NCBI GenBank assembly: GCA_002083475.1
Contig: LWDI01000070.1
Coordinates: 25,011-89,010 of the forward strand
DNA: 64,000 nt
From: Proteobacteria bacterium SG_bin5
Lineage (GTDB): Bacteria > Pseudomonadota > Alphaproteobacteria > Sphingomonadales > Sphingomonadaceae
Direction of reading: 5' to 3'
Position numbers and translations under genes: made by a program. Each line of letters opens with the position of its first letter. Within the stretch, counting starts at the first letter, position 1. This document shows, in pieces, positions 17,966-25,746 of the stretch. A model generated the notes under the pieces. That model had not been told where the DNA came from. It made no database searches and worked only from the letters and a program-made list of their open reading frames with translations.

Positions 17966-18045
17966 CGTCGCCCCGGCGAAAGCTGGGGCCTCGATGAACC
18001 GGAGCGCGCCAGTCGCTCGAGGCCCCAGCCTTCGCTGGGGCGACG
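17966..18045. repeat. CGTCGCCCCGGCGAAA-type inverted repeat, upstream of mtnA
   Basis: It begins GCGTCGCCCCGGCGAAAGC and ends CCTTCGCTGGGGCGACGG, with a middle reading GAGCGCGCCAGTCGCTCGAGG. It is closely related to 16744-16825. It lies between the mtnC stop and the mtnA start and may end the mtnBDC transcript. Confidence 0.75.
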
Positions 18046-18053
18046 GAGCTGCT

Positions 18054-18707
18054 TCAATCGGCGCGCGCGAGATAGGCATCCACCGCGTCGAAATTCGCGA
18101 CATCCCCGGCGCCGCCCTCGCGGTCGACGCGAAGCGCGCGCATCCCGGCCTCGCGCGCGGCGCCCACTTCCTCGGGCGTGTCGGAGAGGAACAGCACCGC
18201 TTCCGGCGCGGCGCCGATCGCCGCCGCGATCGCGCGGTACGATCGGGCCTCGCGCTTCGGCCCGGTCTTGGTGTCGAAATAGCCGCTGAACAACGGCGTC
18301 AGATCGCCCGCCTCGCTATGCCCGAACAGCAATTTCTGCGCCGCGACCGAGCCCGAGGAGAAGACATGGAGCGCGAGACCAGCCGCGTGCCAGCGACGCA
18401 AGCCCGCGACCGCATCGGCATAGACATGGCCGCGAAACGCCCCGCTCGCATAGCCATCCGCCCAGATCAGCCCTTGCAGCTCCTTGAGCGGGGTTGCCTT
18501 GCGGTCTTCATCGATCCAGCGGCGCAGCGTCGCGATCGGATCGCCGGGCTCGGCCGCCGCGACCTCGGCGAGGATCGGCGCCACTTGCTCCGCATGCGCC
18601 GCGCAATAGTCCGCCAGCCGCTCGCGGGCATAGGGGAAGAGCGTGCGCGCGACGAAATCGATGCTCGAGGTCGTCCCCTCGATATCGGTCAGGATCGCGC
18701 GGATCAC
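18054..18707 (-). CDS. mtnC: Enolase-phosphatase E1
   Basis: The 217-residue HAD-superfamily enzyme carries out the enolase and phosphatase steps of methionine salvage, producing the acireductone used by MtnD. The N-terminus reads VIRAILTDIEGTTSSIDFV, the E1-specific form of the HAD DxE motif, followed by HVFSSGSVAAQKLLFGHS and VLFLSDTPEEVGAAREAG (motifs II and IV). It starts at a GTG that overlaps the mtnD stop (GTGA), giving a normal family length; the longer open frame upstream only covers the mtnD end in another frame. Confidence 0.93.
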   Translation of the reverse strand: MIRAILTDIEGTTSSIDFVARTLFPYARERLADYCAAHAEQVAPILAEVAAAEPGDPIATLRRWIDEDRKATPLKELQGLIWADGYASGAFRGHVYADAVAGLRRWHAAGLALHVFSSGSVAAQKLLFGHSEAGDLTPLFSGYFDTKTGPKREARSYRAIAAAIGAAPEAVLFLSDTPEEVGAAREAGMRALRVDREGGAGDVANFDAVDAYLARAD

Positions 18708-19240
18708 GCCGGTTCGTGGCGCGGGAAGCGGCTCGCGATCGCGTCGCCGGTGAAGCGCGCGATCCAGCCGTCGGGGTTCAGGAACAAGCGGATCGCGGTG
18801 AAGCGCGGGGCGGGGCCCATATCGAACCAATGTTTCATGCCGGCGGGCACCGCGATCAAATCGCCCGCGGTGCACAGCATCGCATGGACGCGCCCCTCGG
18901 CGTGCAAAGTGAACAGCCCTTCGCCCTCGACGAAGAAGCGCACCTCGTCCTCGCCATGCGTGTGTTCGTCGAGGAATTTGGTGCGCAGTTCGGCCCGCGC
19001 GGGATGATCGGGGCGCATCGCGACGGTATCGACCGAGAGATAGCCGCCCTCGGTCTTCAGCCGCTCGATCTCGGGCGCGTAAGCGACCAGCGGGTCCTCG
19101 CCCTCGGCCAGATCGCGCAAAGGCCAGCGCTCGAAACGCACGCCGATGCGGTCGAGCGCCTCGGCGATGACCGCGCCCTCCTCGGTGTCGAGCAGCACCG
19201 CCTCGGGCGCGTCCTCCGCATAGACCCGCAGCCGGCTCAT
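18704..19240 (-). CDS. mtnD: Acireductone dioxygenase
   Basis: This 178-residue cupin enzyme oxidises acireductone to the keto acid precursor of methionine and formate (iron form). Metal ligands are visible as H93, H95 and E99 in EHTHGEDEVRFFVEG and H137 in AGMKHWFDMG. It starts at ATG 19240 overlapping the mtnB stop (ATGA) and overlaps mtnC at its end, so mtnB-mtnD-mtnC form one coupled unit in reaction-order neighbourhood. Whether iron or nickel is bound, and so which products form, cannot be read from sequence. Confidence 0.94.
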   Translation of the reverse strand: MSRLRVYAEDAPEAVLLDTEEGAVIAEALDRIGVRFERWPLRDLAEGEDPLVAYAPEIERLKTEGGYLSVDTVAMRPDHPARAELRTKFLDEHTHGEDEVRFFVEGEGLFTLHAEGRVHAMLCTAGDLIAVPAGMKHWFDMGPAPRFTAIRLFLNPDGWIARFTGDAIASRFPRHEPA

Positions 19241-19866
19241 TTCAGCCCCAGATGCCGCGCGAATTGCAGCTGCGCAAGCTCGGTCGAAATCATCCATTCG
19301 ATCGCTTCGATCACGCCTTCGGCCTCCGCCAGATCGGCGCCCCAACCGTAAAGGCCGTGCGCGCGGATGAGATAGGCGGGCGTCGTGCCGGGCGCCAGTC
19401 GCGGCATGATCGCCTCGGCGAGCGCGGCCATGTCCTGGCTATTGTCGATGATCGGCAGCACCGCCTCGGCCTCGTGCGTCGAAATGCCGGGGAGCACTTT
19501 GAGCATTTCATGCCCCGCGAGCCGATAATGATCGGCGGCGAGCGCGCGGCTCAAGCCCACCGCGTGCGGCGAGTGGCTGTGGAGCACCGCGTTCACCTCG
19601 GGGAATTGGCGGTAGAGCGCGCAGTGGAGCACGGTTTCGGCCGAGGGTTTCTTCGCGTCGAGCGGGTTGCCGTCCAGATCGACGGTCATCACGTCGGCCT
19701 CGGTCAGCCGGCCCTTGTGACGGCCGGATACCGTGATCGCGATCCGCCCGTCGCCCAGGCGCAGCGAATAATTGCCGGCGGTGGCCGGCGCCCAGCCCTT
19801 GCCGTCGAGCCAACGGCCGACCTGCACGATCGCCGCGCGCGCTTCGACCAGCGTCATCCCTGCCAT
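19237..19866 (-). CDS. mtnB: Methylthioribulose-1-phosphate dehydratase
   Basis: The 209-residue class II aldolase-fold protein dehydrates methylthioribulose-1-phosphate in methionine salvage. Zinc-binding histidines appear in AVLHSHSPHAVG (H96, H98) and a third in IRAHGLYGWG. Other family pieces are ATAGNYSLRLGDGRIAITVSGRHKGRL at residues 29-53. It is the first gene of the mtnBDC unit. The start at 19866 gives the usual length. Confidence 0.94.
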   Translation of the reverse strand: MAGMTLVEARAAIVQVGRWLDGKGWAPATAGNYSLRLGDGRIAITVSGRHKGRLTEADVMTVDLDGNPLDAKKPSAETVLHCALYRQFPEVNAVLHSHSPHAVGLSRALAADHYRLAGHEMLKVLPGISTHEAEAVLPIIDNSQDMAALAEAIMPRLAPGTTPAYLIRAHGLYGWGADLAEAEGVIEAIEWMISTELAQLQFARHLGLK

Positions 19867-19962
19867 GAACGCAACCCCAAATCGTTAACGCAAAGCCTGG
19901 GGCCTAGAGCGCCCTCCGCCCCAAGGCAACCGCCGAATGAACCGGATTGGCCGGGTTGGCGG

Positions 19963-20036
19963 TGGAGCGGGTAACGGGACTCGAACCCGTATATTCAGCT
20001 TGGAAGGCTGCTGCACTACCCTTGTGCTATACCCGC
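19963..20036 (-). tRNA. tRNA-Gly (TCC anticodon)
   Basis: Read on the minus strand it begins GCGGGTATAGCACAAGGGTA, has the anticodon loop CTTCCAA, the T-arm GGGTTCGAGTCCC and ends CCGCTCCA with an encoded CCA. The acceptor stem GCGGGTA pairs with TACCCGC. It lies between mtnB and a divergent membrane-protein gene, with no integrase beside it. Confidence 0.95.
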
Positions 20037-20145
20037 ATCGGAAGGCGCGGAGATACCGGGGCGGGGGCGGCGAGGCAAGCCGCTTGATCGGCGCGACCGG
20101 CGAGAGCGTTGACGCCTTGCTTACCAATGGCGGCTAGGAAGGGGC

Positions 20146-21447
20146 ATGATGCTGCACGATCCCGCTCTCGCGCGCACGACGCACGCGGCTCGCCCGCGCT
20201 CGGCGGTTTCCGCCGGGGTTGGGCTGGCGGGGCTTGCCGGCCTGTTGCTGTGGATCGGCATCGCGCGCTGGTTCGGGATGGACGGGCCTTATTCGGCGCT
20301 GATGAACCTGGTGTTCTGCGGCGTGCCGATGGTCGCCTGGTCGCTCTTGGTCGACAAGGTCCACCGCAACCCCTCGACCGGGATCGATTGGTCGCTGAAG
20401 CGCGATTGGCGCGAGACGTTCGACGTGAGCCTCACCAAGATCGCCGGGCTATGGGTCACTTGGGTGGGCATCGCGATCGTCTATGGCACGCTGCGCTTTT
20501 ACTGGCAGGGTAACTACGCTTTCTCGATGATGGTGCTCGGCTATGCCGCGCCGTTCGTCTTCTTGGGCGCCATCCCCTATATCTTCTGGATCGATCGCAA
20601 GCTGATCGAGCCCAAGGACGGCGCCTATGCGCTCGGCGCCTGGCTGATGAACGCCGCGCCCGCCGACGCCCCTGCGATCGCCGGCCATTTGCGCGCCTGG
20701 GCGGTGAAGGGGTTTTTCCTCGCCTTCATGCTCGCGATCGTGCCGCCGGGCTTTGGCGAGTTCATCCGCGCCGATTGGCGCGCGGTGCTGGGCGATCCGG
20801 TCAAGCTCGCCAATTGGCTGATCACTTTCATGTTCGTGATCGACGTGGCGTTCGCGACGGTAGGCTATGTGCTGACGCTGCGCCCGCTCGATTCGCACAT
20901 CCGCAGCGCCAATCCCTATGCGGCCGGGTGGACGGCGGCGCTCATTTGCTACCCGCCGTTCGTGCTGATGGGGCCGGGGGCGCCGCTCGATTATCATCCG
21001 GGCACCGCCGATTGGACGCATTGGCTCGCCGGCCAGCCGGTGCTGCTCGCGCTCGACGGCGCGTTGCTCGTCGCGCTGACGGCGATTTATGCTTGGGCGA
21101 CGGTGGCGTTCGGCTTGCGCTTTTCGAACCTCACCCATCGCGGCATTTTGACGCACGGGCCTTATGCCTGGTCGCGCCACCCGGCTTACCTTTCGAAAAA
21201 TCTATTCTGGTGGTTCTCGACCCTGCCGTTCCTCTCGACCGGCAGCCTGGTCGACGCCGCGCGCGCGACGATCCTGATGGGCGTCGTCGCGGGCATTTAT
21301 TATTGGCGCGCCAAGACGGAGGAAGCGCATCTCGGGCAAGACCCCGCCTATCAGGCCTATAGCGCCTGGATGCGCGCGCATGGGCCGGTGCCGCGCTTCT
21401 TCGCTTGGGTAAGCGGGCGATCGGATCAGGCGCGCGCGGCGCGATAG
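20146..21447 (+). CDS. Isoprenylcysteine carboxyl methyltransferase (ICMT)-family membrane protein
   Basis: The 433-residue protein is an integral membrane protein with many hydrophobic segments. Its C-terminal third has the ICMT/PEMT-type SAM-binding signature HGPYAWSRHPAYLSKNLFWW and, about 45 residues later, YYWRAKTEEAHLGQDPAY with the conserved E-E pair. The N-terminal 250 residues add further membrane helices with no signature I recognise, making it longer than a simple ICMT domain. Bacterial members often methylate lipids or unknown membrane substrates. It stands alone, its 3' end overlapping the convergent AraC gene by 22 bases. Enzyme class is fairly sure, substrate unknown. Confidence 0.8.
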   Translation: MMLHDPALARTTHAARPRSAVSAGVGLAGLAGLLLWIGIARWFGMDGPYSALMNLVFCGVPMVAWSLLVDKVHRNPSTGIDWSLKRDWRETFDVSLTKIAGLWVTWVGIAIVYGTLRFYWQGNYAFSMMVLGYAAPFVFLGAIPYIFWIDRKLIEPKDGAYALGAWLMNAAPADAPAIAGHLRAWAVKGFFLAFMLAIVPPGFGEFIRADWRAVLGDPVKLANWLITFMFVIDVAFATVGYVLTLRPLDSHIRSANPYAAGWTAALICYPPFVLMGPGAPLDYHPGTADWTHWLAGQPVLLALDGALLVALTAIYAWATVAFGLRFSNLTHRGILTHGPYAWSRHPAYLSKNLFWWFSTLPFLSTGSLVDAARATILMGVVAGIYYWRAKTEEAHLGQDPAYQAYSAWMRAHGPVPRFFAWVSGRSDQARAAR

Positions 21448-22310
21448 GCGCGGGGGCTGAGCCCGGTGATCCGGCGAAAGCTGGTCGTGAAGCCGGCGGC
21501 GCTGGTGAAGCCGCACGCCGCCGCCACTTGGTTCACCGGCAGCCTTTGCTCGGCGAGCAGATCGCGGGCGAGCGCGATCCGGCGCTCGATCACGAAGCGA
21601 TAGAGCGTCTGCCCCGTGGTCGCGCGAAAGGCGCGCGCGAAGCTGGTGGCGGGCATTCCTGCGATCGCCGCGACTTCGGCGACGGTCACCGCGTCACCGA
21701 GCCGCGCGACGAGATAGTCGCACACCCGCGCGACGGTCCGTGGATCGAGCCGGGGCGCCTCCGCGGGCGGCGGCGGCGCGTGATCGAGCGCCGCCAGACC
21801 AAGGGCGATCGCCCGAAGCAAGCTGTCGATCAGCAGCGCCGATCCCGGCCCGGGCGCGCGCATCTCGCGTTCGAGCAACGTTCCCAACCAGGCCAGCCGG
21901 GGATGGCGCGACGACAGCAGCGGCGGCAACCCCGCGCCGCTCAGCAGATCGAGCGTGCCGCGCGGCAGATAAACGGTGGTCGCGCGCGTCGAGTGCGGCA
22001 TCTCCCAAAAACTGTCGAGCCCGTTGGGGATATAGGCGACCATGTCGCGCAGCGCGGCTTTATGGGCGACGAACCGGCCATCGGCGCGCACTTCGACCTG
22101 GCCTTGGCCGCCGCGATTGAACACCAGCGCATCGAGCCGGTGATCATGGAAGGTCGCGGTCGCGACATGGGTGCCGGGCAAATTGATGCCACGCATCACC
22201 GCCATTTGCGCCGAAACGCCGGCGACGGCGAAGCCTTGGACGCGGGGCGGCCCGCTCCAATCGATCTCGTCGAACGCGCTGGCGCTTCGGCTGCGAAACC
22301 GCTCGGCCAT
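21426..22310 (-). CDS. AraC-family transcriptional regulator
   Basis: This 294-residue protein has a variable N-terminal sensor domain and a C-terminal pair of helix-turn-helix motifs: VAEVAAIAGMPATSFARAFRATTG and VNQVAAACGFTSAAGFTTSFRRITGLSPRAYRAA, the second being the AraC signature. The N-terminal part contains HVATATFHDHRLDALVFN, suggesting a cupin-like fold. It has no obvious operon partner, and its end overlaps the ICMT gene convergently. Its target and ligand are unknown. Confidence 0.9.
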   Translation of the reverse strand: MAERFRSRSASAFDEIDWSGPPRVQGFAVAGVSAQMAVMRGINLPGTHVATATFHDHRLDALVFNRGGQGQVEVRADGRFVAHKAALRDMVAYIPNGLDSFWEMPHSTRATTVYLPRGTLDLLSGAGLPPLLSSRHPRLAWLGTLLEREMRAPGPGSALLIDSLLRAIALGLAALDHAPPPPAEAPRLDPRTVARVCDYLVARLGDAVTVAEVAAIAGMPATSFARAFRATTGQTLYRFVIERRIALARDLLAEQRLPVNQVAAACGFTSAAGFTTSFRRITGLSPRAYRAARA

Positions 22311-22411
22311 GGCCCTTTCTCCAGCTGTCGCGCGGCATGATAGCGCGAAGCCGGGCCAGGACCGAGGAGAAAGTCGCGCCGCGATTACCCAAAACGCGGC
22401 GCGCGCGTGCC

Positions 22412-23224
22412 TCAGCCGGCGTCCTGATACTCGATCACGCGCAGATAATTGGCGAGGCGATTGGCCTCGAGCGTGGCGAGCAGCTTGTTCTGGTGGAACG
22501 GCACGACCAGATCGGCGAGCGCCGCGCTCCAGGGCGCGTCGAACGCGAACAGGATGCCGAGCCCGAACACACCGGGCACTTCACAAAAGCCGAGTTCGCG
22601 CCCGGACGCATGTTCCTCGGCCAGGAAATCCTCGACCGCGGTCAACACGCCGTTGCGCGGGCCGCCCTCGTGCAGCGCGAGCGCGAACTGGCCCATGCCG
22701 CGAAAGCCGCGATGCGGGCGCAACGCGTCCATGCCGGGCAACGCGCCGCCGTCGAAACTATGCGGCTGGCGGAATTCGGCGGGGATGCGATCCGGCGCGT
22801 AATACATGTCGCGCCGGCCGCCGGGCCAGTGAATGTCGTGCAAAAAGGCGAGCAGCGGCTTGTCGTCGCGCTTGCAGAGCGCGTCGATCGCGCGCAGCTC
22901 GTGGTAGACGGTGTACCAATTATGGTCGCCATCGACCAGCCAAGCGTCGATGTTCGACAGCGTCGGGATCGCCTCGAGGCTGGGCAGCGGCAGATGGGTG
23001 ACGTGCGGACGCTCGCCGAGCCAGGCCGCGAATTCGGGCTTGGGCGCGGGATCGATCGAGATCAGCCGCCCGCCCCGCGCGGCGACGTGATCGGCGAGCA
23101 AGGCGCTCATCCCGCCATATTCGGCGCCGATCTCGGCGATCGTCGCGGCTTCGGCCAGATCGAGCGCGCCGAGGATGATCTCGGCGAATTCCGACATCGA
23201 ATGGATCAGCAATTCGGGCATCAC
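22412..23224 (-). CDS. Class I SAM-dependent methyltransferase-like protein
   Basis: The 270-residue product shows a methyltransferase fold: IAEIGAEYGGMSALLADHVAARGGRLISIDPAP is a Rossmann motif I followed by an acidic residue at strand 2, and IDAWLVDGDHNWYTVYHELRAIDAL matches the Methyltransf_24/cephalosporin-hydroxylase-like group used in glycan and glycopeptide tailoring. It starts 4 bases inside the end of the large HAD gene (ATGA), so the two are co-translated. Both lie divergent from fliD. A role in modifying flagellin or a surface glycan is inference from position only. Confidence 0.7.
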   Translation of the reverse strand: MMPELLIHSMSEFAEIILGALDLAEAATIAEIGAEYGGMSALLADHVAARGGRLISIDPAPKPEFAAWLGERPHVTHLPLPSLEAIPTLSNIDAWLVDGDHNWYTVYHELRAIDALCKRDDKPLLAFLHDIHWPGGRRDMYYAPDRIPAEFRQPHSFDGGALPGMDALRPHRGFRGMGQFALALHEGGPRNGVLTAVEDFLAEEHASGRELGFCEVPGVFGLGILFAFDAPWSAALADLVVPFHQNKLLATLEANRLANYLRVIEYQDAG

Positions 23225-25584
23225 GCCACCTCCTTCACGGCATGGGCCGCCGCCGCCTTCGCCCGGCGAACGATCGGGCGGTAGGTGAGCGTCAGCAGCA
23301 TCGGCTTGTCGCCCGGCCCTTGCTCGGCGGGCGGCACGAAAATGATGGCGTTGGGGCCGAGCCGGTAAAGCCCCTCGGCGAGCTTCTCCATGCCGTCATA
23401 GAGCGGCGTCGCGATGCGCGGCGCGCGTTCGCTCGCGCTGACGAATTCATCGACGCCCTCGATCGCGACCGTGCCGATCTGCGCGACCTCGGCGATCGCG
23501 CCGAGCTGCAGCCCGATCGCATAAGCGCCGGGGTTGATCGGCATGCTGAGCCGGTAATGGCCGTCATGCGTCGGCACGGCTTCCGCGCTCATCATCAGTT
23601 GCGCGCGCGCGTCGGCGATCATCACCGGCACGGTTTCCGCCCCCGATTGGAAGTCGGACTGACGGAAATCGAGCCCGAGCGTGCCGATCGCCGCGAAGCT
23701 GAGCGCGAGCGGCAGGCCATGTTCCTGGATTTCGCCGGCTGGATACATGCGCTCCATCCCGCTCAAATAAGTGAGCCCGCGCGCTTGCAGGCCACGCCGC
23801 GCGGCGGCGCGGTCGATCAGCTTGGTCGTGTAATTGGTGCCGAGATTGACGTCATGGTCGAACGCCTCGATCAGCGCGACCTCTTCCGCGCGCGGAAGCA
23901 GCAGGAGCCGCGCCAGCACGCTCGCGACCATACGCCGTTCGCTATCTTCATCGTCCGACCCCGCCGGTCGCGCCTTGCCGGCGGCGTGGTTCGCGGCGAA
24001 GCGCAGGCAGCCTGCTTGCGCCGCTTCGCGCGTCAGGCTCTGGCGGCCCTTGATGTCGGCGGCTTTGCGGATCGGCTTGCCGTTCGCATGATAATCGACC
24101 ACCGAGCCTTGCGCGATCGTCACCAATTGCTCGATCACCGAGATTTGGCGGATCATCGCGCCGAGCACGCGCCCGTCGAAATGACGCGGGTCGAGCAGGC
24201 CGCGCTTGTCGAACGGGGTCGGCTCGAGTTCGCGCAGCAGCAGATAGCGCCCGCTGATCCCGATCTTCAGCCGCGCCGAAAGCACGGGCTCGATCATGTC
24301 CTGCACCGTGCCCTGATAGCCCAGATCGACGAGCATCAGCTGTTCGCCTGCGACGATCCCGGTTTCACGCTCGATATGTTTGGCGAGCCGTTCGGCGAAT
24401 TGCCGGCTGCGGCTGATGATCTTGCGCACCCATTGCGGCTCGAGGATCTTCGCGCGAAACGCCTTCGGGTGCGGCGGCAGGCGCTGCATCTCATCGTCGT
24501 CGATCAGCAGCTGGCGGCCGATCACCTTGACGAGCGGGGTCGCCTCGCGCGCGAGATAGCCGCGGATCGCCGCTTCGTCGGTGAAGCTCGCCCGGCGCGC
24601 GGTGAAGCGGCTGAGTTCGATCGAGGCGGCCGCGCCATGCCCCGCCGCCTCATAAGCACGCGCGGGCAGATAGCCGTCGCGCAGCACGAACACGGGGCGC
24701 ACGCGGCGCCCGGTTCGCGCGGCGAGCGTCTCGGCCTCGCGGCGCACCCAATTGGCGAAGCCGTGGAGAATGGGGCCGAGCACGTCATGCCCCAGCCGCG
24801 TCGCGGCATCGGCCTCGTCGATCCCGAGCGACAGCGCCGGGCGGTGCGGCTGGAAGGCGGGCAGGGTGACGCGGGTGCGCGGCTCGATCAGCGTCGCCGC
24901 CGCCGCTTCCAAGCGCAATTGCTGCTGCACGCCCGCCGGGAACTGCTGGAAATGCACGCCGTGAATGCCGAGCTTCACCGGCGCCTGCGCGTCGGCGACC
25001 GGATTGTCGCCCAGGTGCAGGATCGTCTCGGGCGCGACGCCGAGCGCTTCGAGCACCGGCTCGAACAGCCCTTGCGCCTTGGCGAGGCCATATTCGCTCG
25101 AACAGAAAATGCGCTCGATCGCCTCGGCGACACTCTGCCCGGCGACGCGCGCGATCAGCCCGCGCAGCTGCGGCTCGGCGAGATAAGTGTCGGAGACGAT
25201 GATCACGCGCAGGCCCCGCGCGCGCGCCGCCTCGATCAGCGCGACCGTGGGGGCGAAGGGATAGCAGTGCCGCGCCTCGGCCTCGAGCTCGGCTTCGACC
25301 GAGGCGGCGCGCTCGGCTTCGTGCGGCTGGAGCGCGGCGTGGATCGCCTCGATCGAGACTTCGTCAAAGCCATCGGTCACCTTGCGCAGCCGCCGCGCCA
25401 AGCGTTCGGCGCGCACGCGCGGCTCGATGCCGCCACCCGCGACCGGCAGATCGGCGAACACGTCGATCGGCGCGTTGACGTTGCGCCAAATGAGCGTGTC
25501 GAAACAGTCGAGCGAAAGGATGCGGATTTCGGGCGGCGCCCGATCGAGCAAAGTGGCGATGTCGTGCGCGCGGATGACGGTCAT
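23221..25584 (-). CDS. Large HAD-domain protein, possible glycan/flagellum-linked
   Basis: The 787-residue protein opens with a HAD hydrolase domain: ILSLDCFDTLIWR (DxDxT-type nucleophile motif), VIIVSDTYL (motif II) and ILHLGDNPVADAQAPVKLG (motif IV). After about residue 250 comes a long region with FVLRDGYLPARAYEAAG and LMLVDLGYQGTVQDMIEP, seen in HAD proteins of polysaccharide clusters, then a C-terminal part I cannot assign. I prefer ATG 25584 because a GGGGGG ribosome site lies 7 bases upstream; ATG 25608 is possible. It overlaps the methyltransferase gene by 4 bases and diverges from fliD. The substrate is unknown. Confidence 0.72.
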   Translation of the reverse strand: MTVIRAHDIATLLDRAPPEIRILSLDCFDTLIWRNVNAPIDVFADLPVAGGGIEPRVRAERLARRLRKVTDGFDEVSIEAIHAALQPHEAERAASVEAELEAEARHCYPFAPTVALIEAARARGLRVIIVSDTYLAEPQLRGLIARVAGQSVAEAIERIFCSSEYGLAKAQGLFEPVLEALGVAPETILHLGDNPVADAQAPVKLGIHGVHFQQFPAGVQQQLRLEAAAATLIEPRTRVTLPAFQPHRPALSLGIDEADAATRLGHDVLGPILHGFANWVRREAETLAARTGRRVRPVFVLRDGYLPARAYEAAGHGAAASIELSRFTARRASFTDEAAIRGYLAREATPLVKVIGRQLLIDDDEMQRLPPHPKAFRAKILEPQWVRKIISRSRQFAERLAKHIERETGIVAGEQLMLVDLGYQGTVQDMIEPVLSARLKIGISGRYLLLRELEPTPFDKRGLLDPRHFDGRVLGAMIRQISVIEQLVTIAQGSVVDYHANGKPIRKAADIKGRQSLTREAAQAGCLRFAANHAAGKARPAGSDDEDSERRMVASVLARLLLLPRAEEVALIEAFDHDVNLGTNYTTKLIDRAAARRGLQARGLTYLSGMERMYPAGEIQEHGLPLALSFAAIGTLGLDFRQSDFQSGAETVPVMIADARAQLMMSAEAVPTHDGHYRLSMPINPGAYAIGLQLGAIAEVAQIGTVAIEGVDEFVSASERAPRIATPLYDGMEKLAEGLYRLGPNAIIFVPPAEQGPGDKPMLLTLTYRPIVRRAKAAAAHAVKEVA

Positions 25585-25746
25585 GTCGTGCCCCCCAGTT
25601 GCGCGCATCAGTTGACGAAAATGGTAAAGGCGGCGTTAAAAACCGTAAAAACGCGGGCGCGTCGGACCCAAATCGTGCCCGGCACCCCCAAAAATCGCTA
25701 AAGCTTCGCCCGCGCCGGTCGTTGATCCTGGCAAGGGAAGGGCGCG

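Noticed and set aside
19963..20036. Possible integration site at a tRNA gene (also checked at 29956 and 49793)
   Set aside because: No integrase, no repeated tRNA end and no mobile genes beside any of the three tRNAs.
23242..25701. Open frame of 819 codons on the plus strand opposite the HAD gene
   Set aside because: It is antisense to a protein with clear HAD motifs and has no motif of its own.
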